Source of the DNA: Amphiplicatus metriothermophilus
Lineage (GTDB): Bacteria; Pseudomonadota; Alphaproteobacteria; Caulobacterales; Parvularculaceae
Length of the DNA stretch: 64,000 nt
Assembly: GCF_900199215.1 (NCBI RefSeq)
Contig: NZ_FZQA01000001.1
Coordinates: 310,001-374,000 of the forward strand
Direction of reading: 5' to 3'
The translations under genes were made by a program, and so were the position numbers. Below, piece by piece: positions 46,660 to 55,499 of this stretch. How positions within the stretch are numbered: position 1 is the first letter of the stretch; every line of letters starts with the position of its first letter. The notes beneath the pieces were generated by a model. That model was not told the DNA's origin, made no database searches, and was given only the letters and a program-made list of their open reading frames with translations.

Positions 46660-47751
46660 TCACCGGCTGAGTCCCGCCCAGAGGCTCGGCTGGTCGAGCG
46701 GATCGAAGCCGTAATGCTCGAGCCAGCGCGCATCCGCCGTGAAGAAGTCGCGCAGATCGGGAATGCCGTATTTCAGCATGGCGAGCCGGTCGACGCCCAT
46801 GCCGAAGGCGAAGCCCTGATATTCGTCCGGATCGAGCCCGCAGTTTCTGAGCACGTTCGGGTGCACCATGCCGCAGCCCAGGATCTCCATCCATTTCGCG
46901 CCGGTCCCGATGCGGATTTCGTTCCCCACGCGCTCATAGCCGACGTCCATCTCGGCCGAAGGCTCGGTGAACGGAAAGAAGTGCGGGCGGAAGCGGGTCC
47001 TGACCGCGTCCACCTCGAAAAACGCCCTCGCGAAGGCTTCGAGCGTGCCTTTCAGATGGCCCATATGGGTCTCGCGGTCGATGACGAGGCCTTCGACCTG
47101 ATGGAACATCGGCGTGTGGGTCTGGTCGGAGTCGCAGCGGAAGGTCCGCCCCGGGATGATGATGCGGATCGGCGGCTTGCGGCTCATCATGGTGCGGATC
47201 TGCACCGGCGACGTGTGGGTGCGCAAAAGCATCCGCTCGCCGTTCTCCTTCGGCTCGAAGAAGAACGTGTCGTGAAGCTCGCGCGCCGGATGGTCGGGCG
47301 GGAAGTTGAGCGCCGTGAAGTTGTGAAAGTCGTCCTCGATGTCCGGGCCTTCGGCGATGTCGAAGCCCATGGCGGAGAAGATCGCCGCGATTTCCTCGAA
47401 GACCTGCGAGACCGGGTGAACGCGCCCCCTGGGCTCGGGCCGCACGGGCAAGGTCACGTCGACCTTTTCGGTCGCAAGGCGCTCTTCGAGCGCGGCCGCT
47501 TCGAGCCGGGCGCGCTTGGCCTCGATGGCGGCGGCGACGCGCTCCTTGAGGCCGTTGATCGCCGGGCCCATGACCTTGCGCTCATCCGGCGTCATGCGCC
47601 CGAGGGATTTCAGCTTCTCGGAGATGACGCCCCTCTTGCCGAGCGCCGCGACGCGCGCCTCGTCGAGCGCGGCGGCGTCGGCCGCGTCGTCGACTCTGGC
47701 GATGAGATTGCGTTCGAGGGTTTCGAGATCCTGCATTTCGCCGTCCATCAT
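46660..47751 (-). CDS. pheS: Phenylalanine--tRNA ligase alpha subunit
   Basis: 363 residues. An N-terminal coiled coil (about 1-90) is followed by the class II core: [51 protein letters not shown], motif 2 [25 protein letters not shown], and motif 3 [22 protein letters not shown]. It catalyses phenylalanine activation with PheT. ATG 47751 overlaps the stop of the upstream P1-peptidase gene by 4 bases, an unusual coupling for pheS. Confidence 0.97.
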   Translation of the reverse strand: MMDGEMQDLETLERNLIARVDDAADAAALDEARVAALGKRGVISEKLKSLGRMTPDERKVMGPAINGLKERVAAAIEAKRARLEAAALEERLATEKVDVTLPVRPEPRGRVHPVSQVFEEIAAIFSAMGFDIAEGPDIEDDFHNFTALNFPPDHPARELHDTFFFEPKENGERMLLRTHTSPVQIRTMMSRKPPIRIIIPGRTFRCDSDQTHTPMFHQVEGLVIDRETHMGHLKGTLEAFARAFFEVDAVRTRFRPHFFPFTEPSAEMDVGYERVGNEIRIGTGAKWMEILGCGMVHPNVLRNCGLDPDEYQGFAFGMGVDRLAMLKYGIPDLRDFFTADARWLEHYGFDPLDQPSLWAGLSR

Positions 47752-48950
47752 TCTTCGCCTCGTCCGTAACGCGCCAGGATCTCTCTCACTTCGTCCAGCG
47801 GAATCGCCTCGATCGCGCGCGCCCGCCCGCCGGCCGAGTCATAGCCTTGCGTCGTCTCGGCCATGAAGAGCGAATTCAAGACAGCCTCCTCGGTCGCCTC
47901 GATAACGGCTTGCGACAGCGGCGACAAATACTGGTTTGAGACCTCGGCGACTCCATAGACGGCCTGCGAGCGGCGCGCCGGCGTGCGCCGGACGCTCTCG
48001 GCGGTCGAGAAGGCGATGACGTAATCGCCCGAGCCGTTGGTCATCGACGCGCCGGTGCGCGCGAGGCCGGCGAGCGCCCGGCGCGCCAGCCTTTCGAGAT
48101 TGCGGTCCGACAAGGGCGCGTCGGTCGCCACGACGATCATGACCGAGCCGTCGGCGTCGCCGTCGTCGACGTAATCCTTCAGAAAATGCCGGCCGAGCGC
48201 CTCGCCGACCGGCGCGCCGTCCACCGTCAGCACCCCGCCGAAATTCGACTGCACGAGAACGCCGACGGTCCAGCCGCCGAGCGCGTCGGGCAGGACCCGC
48301 GAGCTTGCGCCGATCCCGCCTTTCCAGCCGAAGGCGATGGTCCCGGCTCCCGCCCCGACCGCGCCTTCCTCCACCGGACCGGGCTTAGCGGTTTCGATGG
48401 CCTGGCGAATGAGCTTCGGCGTCAGGGCGCGCCGGCGGATGTCGTTGAGCCCGCTGTCGTTGGTCTCCCCGACGACGGCGTTGACCGAGACGACGCCCTC
48501 GTGGCCGGGCCGGCCGAGGGTCCATTCGATGATCGCGGCGGCGGCTTCAGGGACGTTCAGGGTGTTGGTCAGCACGATGGGCGTTTCGATTTCGCCGAGC
48601 TCGCGGATCTGCGTCGCGCCCATCAGCTTGCCGAAGCCGTTGCCGACGACGACCGCGGCGGGAACCTTGTCTTCGAAAAGATCGCCCGGATGGGGCAGGA
48701 TCGCCGTCGCGCCGGTGCGGATGTCGCGGCCCTTTCTGAGCGTGACATGGCCGACGAGAACGCCCTCGACGTCGGTGATGGCGTTCAACGGCCCCGGCTG
48801 AAGGATTCCCGGCGCGACGCCGAGATCGCGGGCGCGGGCGCGCGCCTCCCCCGCCGCCGCGCCCGGGGCGAGCCCGGCGAGAAGGGGCGCGAGCAGCGCC
48901 CCGGCGATGATCCGCCTGCGTCCCGTCAGGCCGTCGCTCCCTTTCCGCAT
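47748..48950 (-). CDS. P1-family (DmpA-like) aminopeptidase with Tat-type signal
   Basis: 400 residues. The N-terminus has twin arginines ([28 protein letters not shown]), suggesting Tat export. P1 peptidases cut themselves to expose an N-terminal nucleophile; the likely cleavage is Gly268-Ser269 in [14 protein letters not shown]. Other conserved parts are [28 protein letters not shown], and [12 protein letters not shown]. DmpA and BapA cleave N-terminal D-residues or beta-alanyl peptides. I chose ATG 48950 because it opens the signal; a longer frame to 49283 overlaps the urcA terminator. It is coupled to pheS. Confidence 0.9.
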   Translation of the reverse strand: MRKGSDGLTGRRRIIAGALLAPLLAGLAPGAAAGEARARARDLGVAPGILQPGPLNAITDVEGVLVGHVTLRKGRDIRTGATAILPHPGDLFEDKVPAAVVVGNGFGKLMGATQIRELGEIETPIVLTNTLNVPEAAAAIIEWTLGRPGHEGVVSVNAVVGETNDSGLNDIRRRALTPKLIRQAIETAKPGPVEEGAVGAGAGTIAFGWKGGIGASSRVLPDALGGWTVGVLVQSNFGGVLTVDGAPVGEALGRHFLKDYVDDGDADGSVMIVVATDAPLSDRNLERLARRALAGLARTGASMTNGSGDYVIAFSTAESVRRTPARRSQAVYGVAEVSNQYLSPLSQAVIEATEEAVLNSLFMAETTQGYDSAGGRARAIEAIPLDEVREILARYGRGEE

Positions 48951-49165
48951 CGCGTCGCTCCGTTCTTCCGGCCCCGCGCCCGAGCCGCGAGGCATAGCCG
49001 CGAAAGCCCGCCCGGTCACGCCCCTTCCAAAGCGCCGGCGCCGGGCTTTCTCGCGGATTTTACGGCCTGTGCGGAAGACGGGGATAACTATCCACGTTTG
49101 AGGAAAAAGCGCAGCAAAAACAATGATCGCGAAGATTCGAAGACCGCGAAGATTCGGGAAGCCGC

Positions 49166-49197
49166 AAAAAATCGGGGCCCCTCGCGGGAGGGGCCCC
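49166..49197 (-). terminator. Rho-independent terminator of urcA copy 1
   Basis: On the minus strand GGGGCCCCTC, loop, GAGGGGCCCC (perfect 10-bp stem, 49174-49197) runs into TTTTTT (49171-49166), 37 bases past the stop codon. Confidence 0.92.
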
Positions 49198-49233
49198 TTC
49201 GCGCCGCGCGGGCGGGCGCGGCGCGCCGCCGCG

Positions 49234-49551
49234 TCAGTTCGCGGCGGCCAGGCGCCGGCGCTCGGCGTCGGAGCCTTCCGCATAAGCGGTCAGCGCCGGC
49301 GAATCCACGGCCGCGACCCCTTCGGCGATCTTGTCCTTGACGCAGCCGCGCAGGGTGTAATGGCCCAGCACGCCGTCGCGCCGCGCTTCGCGGCAGACCT
49401 TGCGCGCGGCCTCCTCAATGCGCTCGTAAAGCGCGGCGACTTCGGCCGGGTCGTCGAGCGCGTCCCGGTCGAACCTGACCCTCACATCCGCGAGGGCCGA
49501 GGACGAAAGGGCCGTGATTGCTGCAATTGCGAAAAACGAGGTCCGGATCAT
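49234..49551 (-). CDS. UrcA family protein, copy 1
   Basis: 105 residues. Signal peptide MIRTSFFAIAAITALSSSALA, then VRVRFDRDALDDPAEVAALYERIEEAARKVC and a second cysteine in LRGCVKDKIAEGVAAVDSPALTA, ending RLAAAN. The two cysteines probably form a disulfide. UrcA proteins are small periplasmic proteins of unknown function common in Caulobacterales, Sphingomonadales and relatives. AAGGATGATGAA precedes ATG 49551. It has its own terminator. A related gene lies just upstream. Confidence 0.9.
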   Translation of the reverse strand: MIRTSFFAIAAITALSSSALADVRVRFDRDALDDPAEVAALYERIEEAARKVCREARRDGVLGHYTLRGCVKDKIAEGVAAVDSPALTAYAEGSDAERRRLAAAN

Positions 49552-49686
49552 TTCATCATCCTTTCAAAGGGTTAACGAAATTCCCCGGGCGTCTCCTGTC
49601 TGTTTTGGGTCGCGAAATGCTGCGACGCACAAATGCTAGCGCGCTTCGCGAAAAGGTCAACGCCTTTTTGCGCGATGCGCGCCGCG

Positions 49687-50013
49687 TCAGTTCGCGGCCG
49701 CGAGACGGCTTTCGGCGCGCTCGCGCCCGGCCGCGGCGGCGAGGGCGGGCGAGTCCGCCGCCGCCACGGCCCTGTCGACGGCGTCCCTGACGCAACGGTC
49801 GATCTGATAACGGCCGTAAGGCCTGCTCGCGAGCTCCTTGCGGCAGAGAGCGCGGGCGGCGGCCTTGATCTCGGCGTAGACCTCGGCGGCGTAGGCAGGA
49901 TCGGCGAGCGCGGCCCGGTCATAGGCGATTCGGGCCTCGCCGGCCGACGCGGGCGCGGCGGCGCCGACGAGGACGAAAAGCGCGGCGAAGGCGATGGCTT
50001 TCTGGCGGAACAT
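49687..50013 (-). CDS. UrcA family protein, copy 2
   Basis: 108 residues. Signal peptide (AIAFAALFVLVGAAAPASAG), then ARIAYDRAALADPAYAAEVYAEIKAAARALC, CVRDAVDRAVAAADSPALAA, and the same ending ESRLAAAN as copy 1. AAGGA eight bases before ATG 50013 sets the start. The two urcA copies are clearly related by their ends and cysteine spacing and look like an old tandem duplication. An AT-rich promoter region lies upstream. Confidence 0.9.
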   Translation of the reverse strand: MFRQKAIAFAALFVLVGAAAPASAGEARIAYDRAALADPAYAAEVYAEIKAAARALCRKELASRPYGRYQIDRCVRDAVDRAVAAADSPALAAAAGRERAESRLAAAN

Positions 50014-50471
50014 GGCTGTCTTCCTTTTTGCGGTCGGTTTCGTTGCGCCCCGCGCCGCGCGAAACGCCGAACCGGCGCGGCGGGAACCCTTCTTTCCTAA
50101 CACAATGAAAAGCGGAATTATATAGAAAAATTCTATCTGCTATATGAAATTAAAGTTACGCTCCGCCGCAGGCGCGGCCGATCCCCCGCCGGCGCGACGG
50201 CGGGACGCAAGGCCGTGCGGCGAAATCCGCCGCGGCCGGTCCGGTTGGATGTTGAAGAGGGCTGGAGCGGGCTGCGCTCAGATTGAGCGCAGCGGCGGTT
50301 TTCTCGCTCATGCAATCAAGTCGATACGCGGGGCGTCCCCCTCTCCCGCCTTGCGAAAGGGGAGGCGCGCGGCGGCGAAGGCGGGCGAGCGCGGCGCCTG
50401 GCGCGCCGCGGACGATTCGATATGCGAACAACCCGGTCCAGATGCCGGATGCGCCGCGCCAGCGCGGCGCT
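50014..50471. other. 458-base intergenic region upstream of urcA copy 2
   Basis: Besides the AT-rich island it holds a perfect 10-bp stem-loop at 50271-50293 (GCTGCGCTCA, GAT, TGAGCGCAGC) followed on the plus strand by a short T-run, and a CCCTCTCCCGCC...GGGGAGG repeat-like hairpin near 50338-50368. No gene was recognised. Confidence 0.55.
50122..50136. promoter_or_regulatory. AT-rich promoter/operator upstream of urcA copy 2
   Basis: ATAGAA, AAA, TTCTAT is a perfect inverted repeat inside a roughly 55-base AT-rich island (50105-50160) in otherwise very GC-rich sequence, about 110 bases upstream of ATG 50013. It is suited to a promoter with a repressor or activator site. Confidence 0.4.
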
Positions 50472-51428
50472 CTACGCCGCCCGGTCGAGCAGCGCTTTCA
50501 GCTTCGGCGGCAGCTCGGCGTCGAGCCCCTGCAGATGGCGCACGAGCGCGCGCTCGCTCGCGCGCACGACCCCATCGCGGCTGATCCGCTCGGCGAGCCA
50601 GTCGGCCTCATGGGCCGTGACATCCTCGGCGGCGGCGGCTTCGGCCGCGCGTTCTTCGTTGCGTTTCGCCTGGGCCGACTTCTCGCGCGCGCCGAAGCCG
50701 GAAAGCCCGCCGGCCAGCATCCGCCTGAAGAACCCGCCGACATTGACGGACTGGTCCGCCATGAAGGCCTGGCGGCGCAGCGCCTCGGCCCGCGACGGCG
50801 GCGCGTAGCCGAGATGGGCCATCAGGTGATTGGCCACGGCCTTGACGAAAAGCGCCGTCCACGCCGGATCGTTGGTCTCGCCGGCGGTCAGGTCGTTGAG
50901 GTCGAACAGGAACTCGGCCTCCTGGCGGGTCACGGCGACATTGCCGTCGCCGCCCGCCGCGAACAGGAAGCGCCGCGCCAGCTCGGCGTCGGCGGCCGTC
51001 AGGCGCGGGCCTTCCGGCCGCTCGGCGACCATCCAGCGGATCTGCTCGGCGAGAAAGGCGCTCAGCGCCGGCGGCGTCGCCACAGCCTTCTCCATCAGGC
51101 GCAGCATGAGCTCGATCTCGAGCCGGTTCGCGCGCCGCCCGCCGCGGACGATGCGCGCCTTCAGGTCGGCGAACTCCTCCTCGGTCAGATAGCCCTGGGG
51201 CTCTTCCTCGCGCAGATAGAAGTCGGCGACCGCTTCGGCGAAGAAGTCCGGCCATTCGCGCTCTCCGTCCGGCGCGCGGGCGGCGAGGTCGAACAGCGCG
51301 CCCAGCTCGTCGCGGGAGACCACGCCGTCGGCGAAGACGTTTCGGCGCAGAAACAGAACGTCGCCCGCCGTCACGCGGCCGTCGGCGCCCAAACGGGCGA
51401 GGGATTGGCGCTTTTCATTGCTGTCCAT
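50472..51428 (-). CDS. Unknown 318-residue protein built from helical repeats
   Basis: No family recognised. GGGAGAGCCCG precedes ATG 51428 (MDSNEKRQSLARL). The protein is soluble and acidic and shows about four degenerate repeats of roughly 60 residues with pattern (V/L)TA-D--FLRR--FADGVVSR-E---LFDL ... W---F--AVA: near 17-75, 80-140, 143-210 and 265-312. Repeats 1 and 3 (VTAGDVLFLRRNVFADG, LTAADAELARRFLFAAGGDG) are the clearest. The DG pairs recall EF-hand or TerB-like helical modules, but no calcium loop is complete. IalB lies upstream on the same strand. Confidence 0.75.
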   Translation of the reverse strand: MDSNEKRQSLARLGADGRVTAGDVLFLRRNVFADGVVSRDELGALFDLAARAPDGEREWPDFFAEAVADFYLREEEPQGYLTEEEFADLKARIVRGGRRANRLEIELMLRLMEKAVATPPALSAFLAEQIRWMVAERPEGPRLTAADAELARRFLFAAGGDGNVAVTRQEAEFLFDLNDLTAGETNDPAWTALFVKAVANHLMAHLGYAPPSRAEALRRQAFMADQSVNVGGFFRRMLAGGLSGFGAREKSAQAKRNEERAAEAAAAEDVTAHEADWLAERISRDGVVRASERALVRHLQGLDAELPPKLKALLDRAA

Positions 51429-51541
51429 CGGGCTCTCCCGGAGACGGATTCCGGGAAGAGCCTGGCGCAATCGGGTTAAGATCGCGGTAAGCGCGCCGGC
51501 CCAATCGGCGGTTTTCGGAAGGGCGCGGGCCGGACGGCCGG

Positions 51542-52063
51542 TCAGTCCTTCGCGCCATCCTTCGCCCTGAGATGGGCGAGGGCGGCGGCGAGGCCGTCGA
51601 CAGGCACGTCGACCGCCGCCGGGCGGATCTCCCGTCCGTAGACGAAGAAGCTCACGCGGAAATGTTCCTGCTGATTGAGCGCCGCGGCCTGCTCGGCGGT
51701 GAGGTTCGCCGCCGCCCGGCAGCCGTCCGGGTAGCAGACCTCGGGCTGCAGCGCGATCGGCTCGCCCAGCGCCGCCGAACTCAGGCGCAGGCCGGGCTTG
51801 AGCGCCACGCCGAGCGGGAAGGTCAACACGGCGGTCGGCGCCTCGGCGCCGGGAATGAAATAGAAAGCCGCGGTCAACGCGAGCTGCTCGCTCTCGGCGT
51901 CCATGAGATTGACATAGGCCAGACAGGGCGCGTTCGCCTCGCACTGGATCTTCCAGGCGCCGAACAATGGTCCGTCCGCTGAAGAGCCATCCTGCGCCGC
52001 GGCGAAGGACGCCGCCCCGGCGCCGGCGAGACCGACGAAGAGACTGCGAAACATCATACGCAT
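51542..52063 (-). CDS. Invasion-associated locus B (IalB) family protein
   Basis: 173 residues. Signal peptide (MMFRSLFVGLAGAGAASFAAAQ), then the IalB pattern: FGAWKIQCEANAPCLAYVNL with two cysteines, LTFPLGVALKPGLRLS, and a second cysteine pair CYPDGC. IalB proteins are small periplasmic or surface proteins in alphaproteobacteria; in Bartonella one aids red-cell entry, while in free-living species the role is unknown. Several adjacent ATGs are possible (52063, 52057, 52054). Confidence 0.88.
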   Translation of the reverse strand: MRMMFRSLFVGLAGAGAASFAAAQDGSSADGPLFGAWKIQCEANAPCLAYVNLMDAESEQLALTAAFYFIPGAEAPTAVLTFPLGVALKPGLRLSSAALGEPIALQPEVCYPDGCRAAANLTAEQAAALNQQEHFRVSFFVYGREIRPAAVDVPVDGLAAALAHLRAKDGAKD

Positions 52064-52187
52064 GGGATCATACTCTCGTTCCAGCATTGGCGCCGCAAGG
52101 GATCGTTCCGGTCCGGCATGGCGAGAGCGCCCCTTTCCGAGGAGAGGGGCGCGCCCGCGCGGCGCGGTTCATTCTGCGCCGATCCGC

Positions 52188-53237
52188 TCAGCCGCGCGCC
52201 GTCGCAGCGGCGGCCTGACGCCGGCGGCGGCGCATAAGGCCCGCCCCGCCGAGAAGCGCCGTCAGGAACATCGGCAGCGCGGCCGGCACGGGAATCTCGC
52301 CCGGCGGGGGAACGATGACTTCTCCGCCGACGCCCGCAAAACCGAAGATGAAGGTGTTGCACTGGAAACCGCCGGCCGTGAAGGCGCCGGTTCCATCAGC
52401 GTCGATGTCGCACTGGCCCAGCGAGAACAGCTCAGCCGCGACCGCGCCGAGCGCGGCGAGCGCCGCCGCTTCCGTCAGCGAAGCCCCGTAGAAGATGTCG
52501 AAGCTGAAGCTCTCGCCCGCCGCCAGCGCGCCGAAGCCGAAGTCGAAATTCGACCCGTGATCAGACGGTCCGAAATCCACGAAATCGCCCGTTGCGCCAA
52601 GATCGCTCCGAAAGGCGAAAGGATTCGAATCCACGAAACCGTTATTGATCGCCGAGAGCACGGACGGCGTGGTGGCGACGCCCGCATGGGTGACGAATTC
52701 GGAGAAGGTCGTCGGCTCCACGTCCCAATCGAAGGTGCGCGTGTAGCGCAGATCGGTTATGTCGACGCCCGAGATGTTCTCGATCGTCACCGTGACGCGG
52801 TAAAGGTCGGAGGTTTCCGCCGCCGGCGCGAAATGATGCGTGATGCGCAACTCGCCCGTCGTCAGCTCGACCACGGACGTGGCCGTCACCCCGTCCGAGA
52901 CGAACGAAACGGGCGTCAGATTGGCCGCGCCGCCAAAGTTGTTGTTCGCCGAGCCGAACACCCCGGTTTCGCCGATGCCGACGCCCCAGCCTTCGCACAG
53001 GCAGCCATGGGAGGTCGATTCATTGCCGGTCGGCAGATAGCGCAGGCCGACGACGGAGGTGCCCGTCACAGGCGACGGGTCGCCGAGGACCGACGTCGGA
53101 TTGAGCTGGCCGAAATCGTCAACCCCGAGCTGGATCGTGCCGTTCGAGATGATTGCAGCGGCGTGCGCCGAAACCGCGGCGGCGAGCACGCAGGCCGCGA
53201 CGGCCGCCCCGGCGGCCAGCCGATACAGGATGCGCAT
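52188..53237 (-). CDS. Secreted protein with VPLPA/PEP-CTERM-type sorting tail, second
   Basis: 349 residues. Signal peptide (LAAGAAVAACVLAAAVSAHA), then a beta-rich body with two close cysteines (HGCLCEGWG) and a later pair (QCDIDADGTG, FQCNTFIF). It ends EIPVPAALPMFLTALLGGAGLMRRRRRQ: sorting motif, hydrophobic helix and arginine cluster. GGGGGAG precedes ATG 53237. It is 50 kb from the exopolysaccharide genes, so these cargo proteins are scattered as usual. Its promoter region (53238-53366) holds the inverted repeat TAACG-AAA-CGTTA at 53306-53318. Confidence 0.87.
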   Translation of the reverse strand: MRILYRLAAGAAVAACVLAAAVSAHAAAIISNGTIQLGVDDFGQLNPTSVLGDPSPVTGTSVVGLRYLPTGNESTSHGCLCEGWGVGIGETGVFGSANNNFGGAANLTPVSFVSDGVTATSVVELTTGELRITHHFAPAAETSDLYRVTVTIENISGVDITDLRYTRTFDWDVEPTTFSEFVTHAGVATTPSVLSAINNGFVDSNPFAFRSDLGATGDFVDFGPSDHGSNFDFGFGALAAGESFSFDIFYGASLTEAAALAALGAVAAELFSLGQCDIDADGTGAFTAGGFQCNTFIFGFAGVGGEVIVPPPGEIPVPAALPMFLTALLGGAGLMRRRRRQAAAATARG

Positions 53238-53366
53238 AAACTCCCCCTTCCCGGGAAGGCGTCAGCGCCGGAATCGGCGCGCTTTCCCCACGCGTTCCCT
53301 CAAAGTAACGAAACGTTAAGCCTTTCGGCGCCCGCTCACAAGCGCTTTTTTCAGGGAAGCGGCTTT

Positions 53367-54725
53367 TTAATCAGTCGCTTGGGCGGCCTGGGGCGCGGCG
53401 GTTTTATATACGACGCCTTCCTTCATCACGAAATCGACGTCTTCGAGCTCGCGGATGTCTGCGAGCGGATCGCCGTCGACGGCGATGAGATCGCCCAGCT
53501 TGCCCGGCTCCAAGGTCCCCAGCATGTCCGCCTTGCCGAGATTGTCCGCGCCGTTGACCGTGGCGGCGACGATCGCCTCCATCGGGGTCATGCCGGCTTC
53601 GACGAGAAGGGCGAACTCGCGGGCGTTCTCGCCGTGCCTCGACACGCCCGAATCGGTGCCGAAGGCGATCTTCACCCCGCCCCGGTGCGCGCGCCGGGCC
53701 ATGTCGAGCATCCGCGGGCCGACTTCGGCGGCTTTGGCGCGCTGCGGCGGCAACAGATGCGACTCCGGATCGGCGGCCCATTCGGCGACCGTGACGCCGG
53801 CGAGGACTGTCGGCACCAGATAGGCGCCCGTGCGGCGGAACAGGCGGATCGATTCGTCGTCGAGATAGGTGCCGTGCTCGATCGAATCGACGCCGGCCCT
53901 GAGCGCGGCGTTGATCCCGTCAACGCCATGGGCGTGGGCCGTCGCCTTGCGCGCCATCATATGCGCGGTCTCGACGACCGCCCTCAGCTCGTCCTCGAAG
54001 AACTGTTGGTCGAGCCCGGCGGCGGTGTTGGACAAAACCCCCGCGGTCGCGGTGAGCTTGATGTGGTCGGCGCCCCGGCGCACCTGCTCGCGCACCGCCT
54101 TGCGGCATTCGGCGACGCCGTCGCACACGCCGGAGGAATGCAGGATCTCGGCGACGTCGTCGCGATAGCCCTGCGTGCCGTCGCCATGCCCGCCGGTGAC
54201 CGAAATGGTGTCGCCCGAGGCGAAGATTCGCGGGCCGACGACGTCGCCCCGCTCGATCCCGTCGCGCAGCGCGAAAATGGCGTCGCCGCCGCGGGCGCCG
54301 ACGTCGCGCACGGTCGTGAAGCCGGCCTCGAGCGTCTTTCTTGCGAAGCCGGCGGCGAGGATGGCGCGGTCGGGGTCGGAGAGCTCGACTGTCTGCAGAC
54401 GGCCTTTCGGGTTGTTTTCGTTCGTCAGATGCACATGCCCGTCGATGAGGCCCGGCAGGACGAAATAATCCTTGAGGTCGTAGACGCGCGTCGCGTCGTC
54501 AGGCTCCGCGCCGGCGCCCGCCGCGTCCACATAGCCGTCCATCACCGCCGCGACCTTGCCGTCGCGGATGACGACGGACTGTTCGCTCGCCGGCGCGCGG
54601 CCGGGAACCGCGAGCAGCCGCCCGGCGTGCACGATGACGATGTCGGCGGCCGTCGCCGCGCCGGCTGCGAAGGCTCCGCCCGTGAAAACCGCCGCGGCGA
54701 TGAAACGCATGAACCTGTTTCGCAT
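53367..54725 (-). CDS. Secreted metal-dependent amidohydrolase
   Basis: 452 residues. Signal peptide (FIAAAVFTGGAFAAGAATAA), then the amidohydrolase barrel: LPGLIDGHVHLT (HxH), carboxylated-lysine candidate in DHIKLTATAG, histidines in ATAHAHGVDG and SIEHGTYLD, and the catalytic aspartate in FGTDSGVSRHG. The end GKLGDLIAVDGDPLADI is typical of imidazolonepropionase-like and Xaa-Pro dipeptidase members. Such enzymes split cyclic amides or dipeptides. GGGAGGGG eight bases before ATG 54725 supports the start. Confidence 0.9.
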   Translation of the reverse strand: MRNRFMRFIAAAVFTGGAFAAGAATAADIVIVHAGRLLAVPGRAPASEQSVVIRDGKVAAVMDGYVDAAGAGAEPDDATRVYDLKDYFVLPGLIDGHVHLTNENNPKGRLQTVELSDPDRAILAAGFARKTLEAGFTTVRDVGARGGDAIFALRDGIERGDVVGPRIFASGDTISVTGGHGDGTQGYRDDVAEILHSSGVCDGVAECRKAVREQVRRGADHIKLTATAGVLSNTAAGLDQQFFEDELRAVVETAHMMARKATAHAHGVDGINAALRAGVDSIEHGTYLDDESIRLFRRTGAYLVPTVLAGVTVAEWAADPESHLLPPQRAKAAEVGPRMLDMARRAHRGGVKIAFGTDSGVSRHGENAREFALLVEAGMTPMEAIVAATVNGADNLGKADMLGTLEPGKLGDLIAVDGDPLADIRELEDVDFVMKEGVVYKTAAPQAAQATD

Positions 54726-54859
54726 GGGCTTCGCCCCTCCCTTTGTTCTTGAGATGATCGACCGGCGGGCGCGCATGTTTTCAGAATTGACCCGCGCGCA
54801 CAATCTCGTTGAAACGGGCGCGCCGAACCGCGCCTGCGAATGTGAAGAGGATCGCCGCG

Positions 54860-55108
54860 ATGACCGACGCCCCGCCCGACCGCCTGAGCGTCAATCCGAA
54901 AAGCCCCTATTACGACGAGGACGTGCTGCGCCGCGACGTGGGGGTGCGCTTCAACGGCCAGGAGAAGACCAATGTGGAGGAGTATTGCGTCTCGGAAGGC
55001 TGGATAAAGGTCGCCGTCGGCAAGACCCTCGACCGCAAGGGAAACCCGCTGACCCTGAAGCTCAAGGGAAAGGTCGAGCCCTATTTCCGCCAGCCCGCCG
55101 AAAAGTAA
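54860..55108 (+). CDS. DUF3297 family protein
   Basis: 82 residues, highly conserved family of unknown function. It reads PPDRLSVNPKSPYYDEDVL, VRFNGQEKTNVEEYCVSEGWIKVAVGK, LKLKGKVEPYF. No signal peptide; cytoplasmic. GAAGAGG nine bases before ATG 54860 sets the start. It lies divergent from the amidohydrolase and just before a small lipoprotein gene. Confidence 0.9.
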   Translation: MTDAPPDRLSVNPKSPYYDEDVLRRDVGVRFNGQEKTNVEEYCVSEGWIKVAVGKTLDRKGNPLTLKLKGKVEPYFRQPAEK

Positions 55109-55185
55109 CAACAATGCCCCTGATGCGCGCGAGATTTCGTCAATGACCGCGCGCGCAGGATGCGCCGCAGCGATGGAGGGCCCGC

Positions 55186-55425
55186 ATGTCCCGGCTGTTC
55201 CTGATATCGGCAGGCCTTATGTTCGCCGGCGCCGCGGCGGGCTGCGCCGCGCTCGGCGCGGCGGGGAACGTCGTCGAGGGCGCCGTCGGCGCGACCGGCG
55301 ACATGATCGAAGGGGCGGCGGACGCCGCGACCGAGAGCGACGAAGAGCGCATGAAGAAGGACTGGAAGCGCGCGAAAAAGAACCGGAAGCAGGCTGAAGA
55401 AGCGCGCGAGGCGGAACGATCCTGA
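55186..55425 (+). CDS. Small lipoprotein
   Basis: 79 residues. The signal sequence (LFLISAGLMFAGAAAGC) ends in lipobox AAGC with lipid on Cys20. A Gly/Ala-rich stretch (GNVVEGAVGATGDMIEGAADAA) is followed by a highly charged helix (DEERMKKDWKRAKKNRKQAEEAREAERS). It resembles entericidin-like or envelope-stress lipoproteins. GGAGGG lies six bases before ATG 55186. Function unknown. Confidence 0.8.
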   Translation: MSRLFLISAGLMFAGAAAGCAALGAAGNVVEGAVGATGDMIEGAADAATESDEERMKKDWKRAKKNRKQAEEAREAERS

Positions 55426-55499
55426 ATCGCAAGAACCGGGCTGCGCGGCCCCGGCGCGCCCCGCTAAAGGGCGCAGGCAAGCCGTTTTCGAGGTTCGCC

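Noticed and set aside
52062-54752. A long plus-strand frame across the VPLPA-CTERM and amidohydrolase genes
   Set aside because: It is antisense to two genes with signal peptides and motifs and crosses their boundary; low-complexity Arg/His/Glu content.
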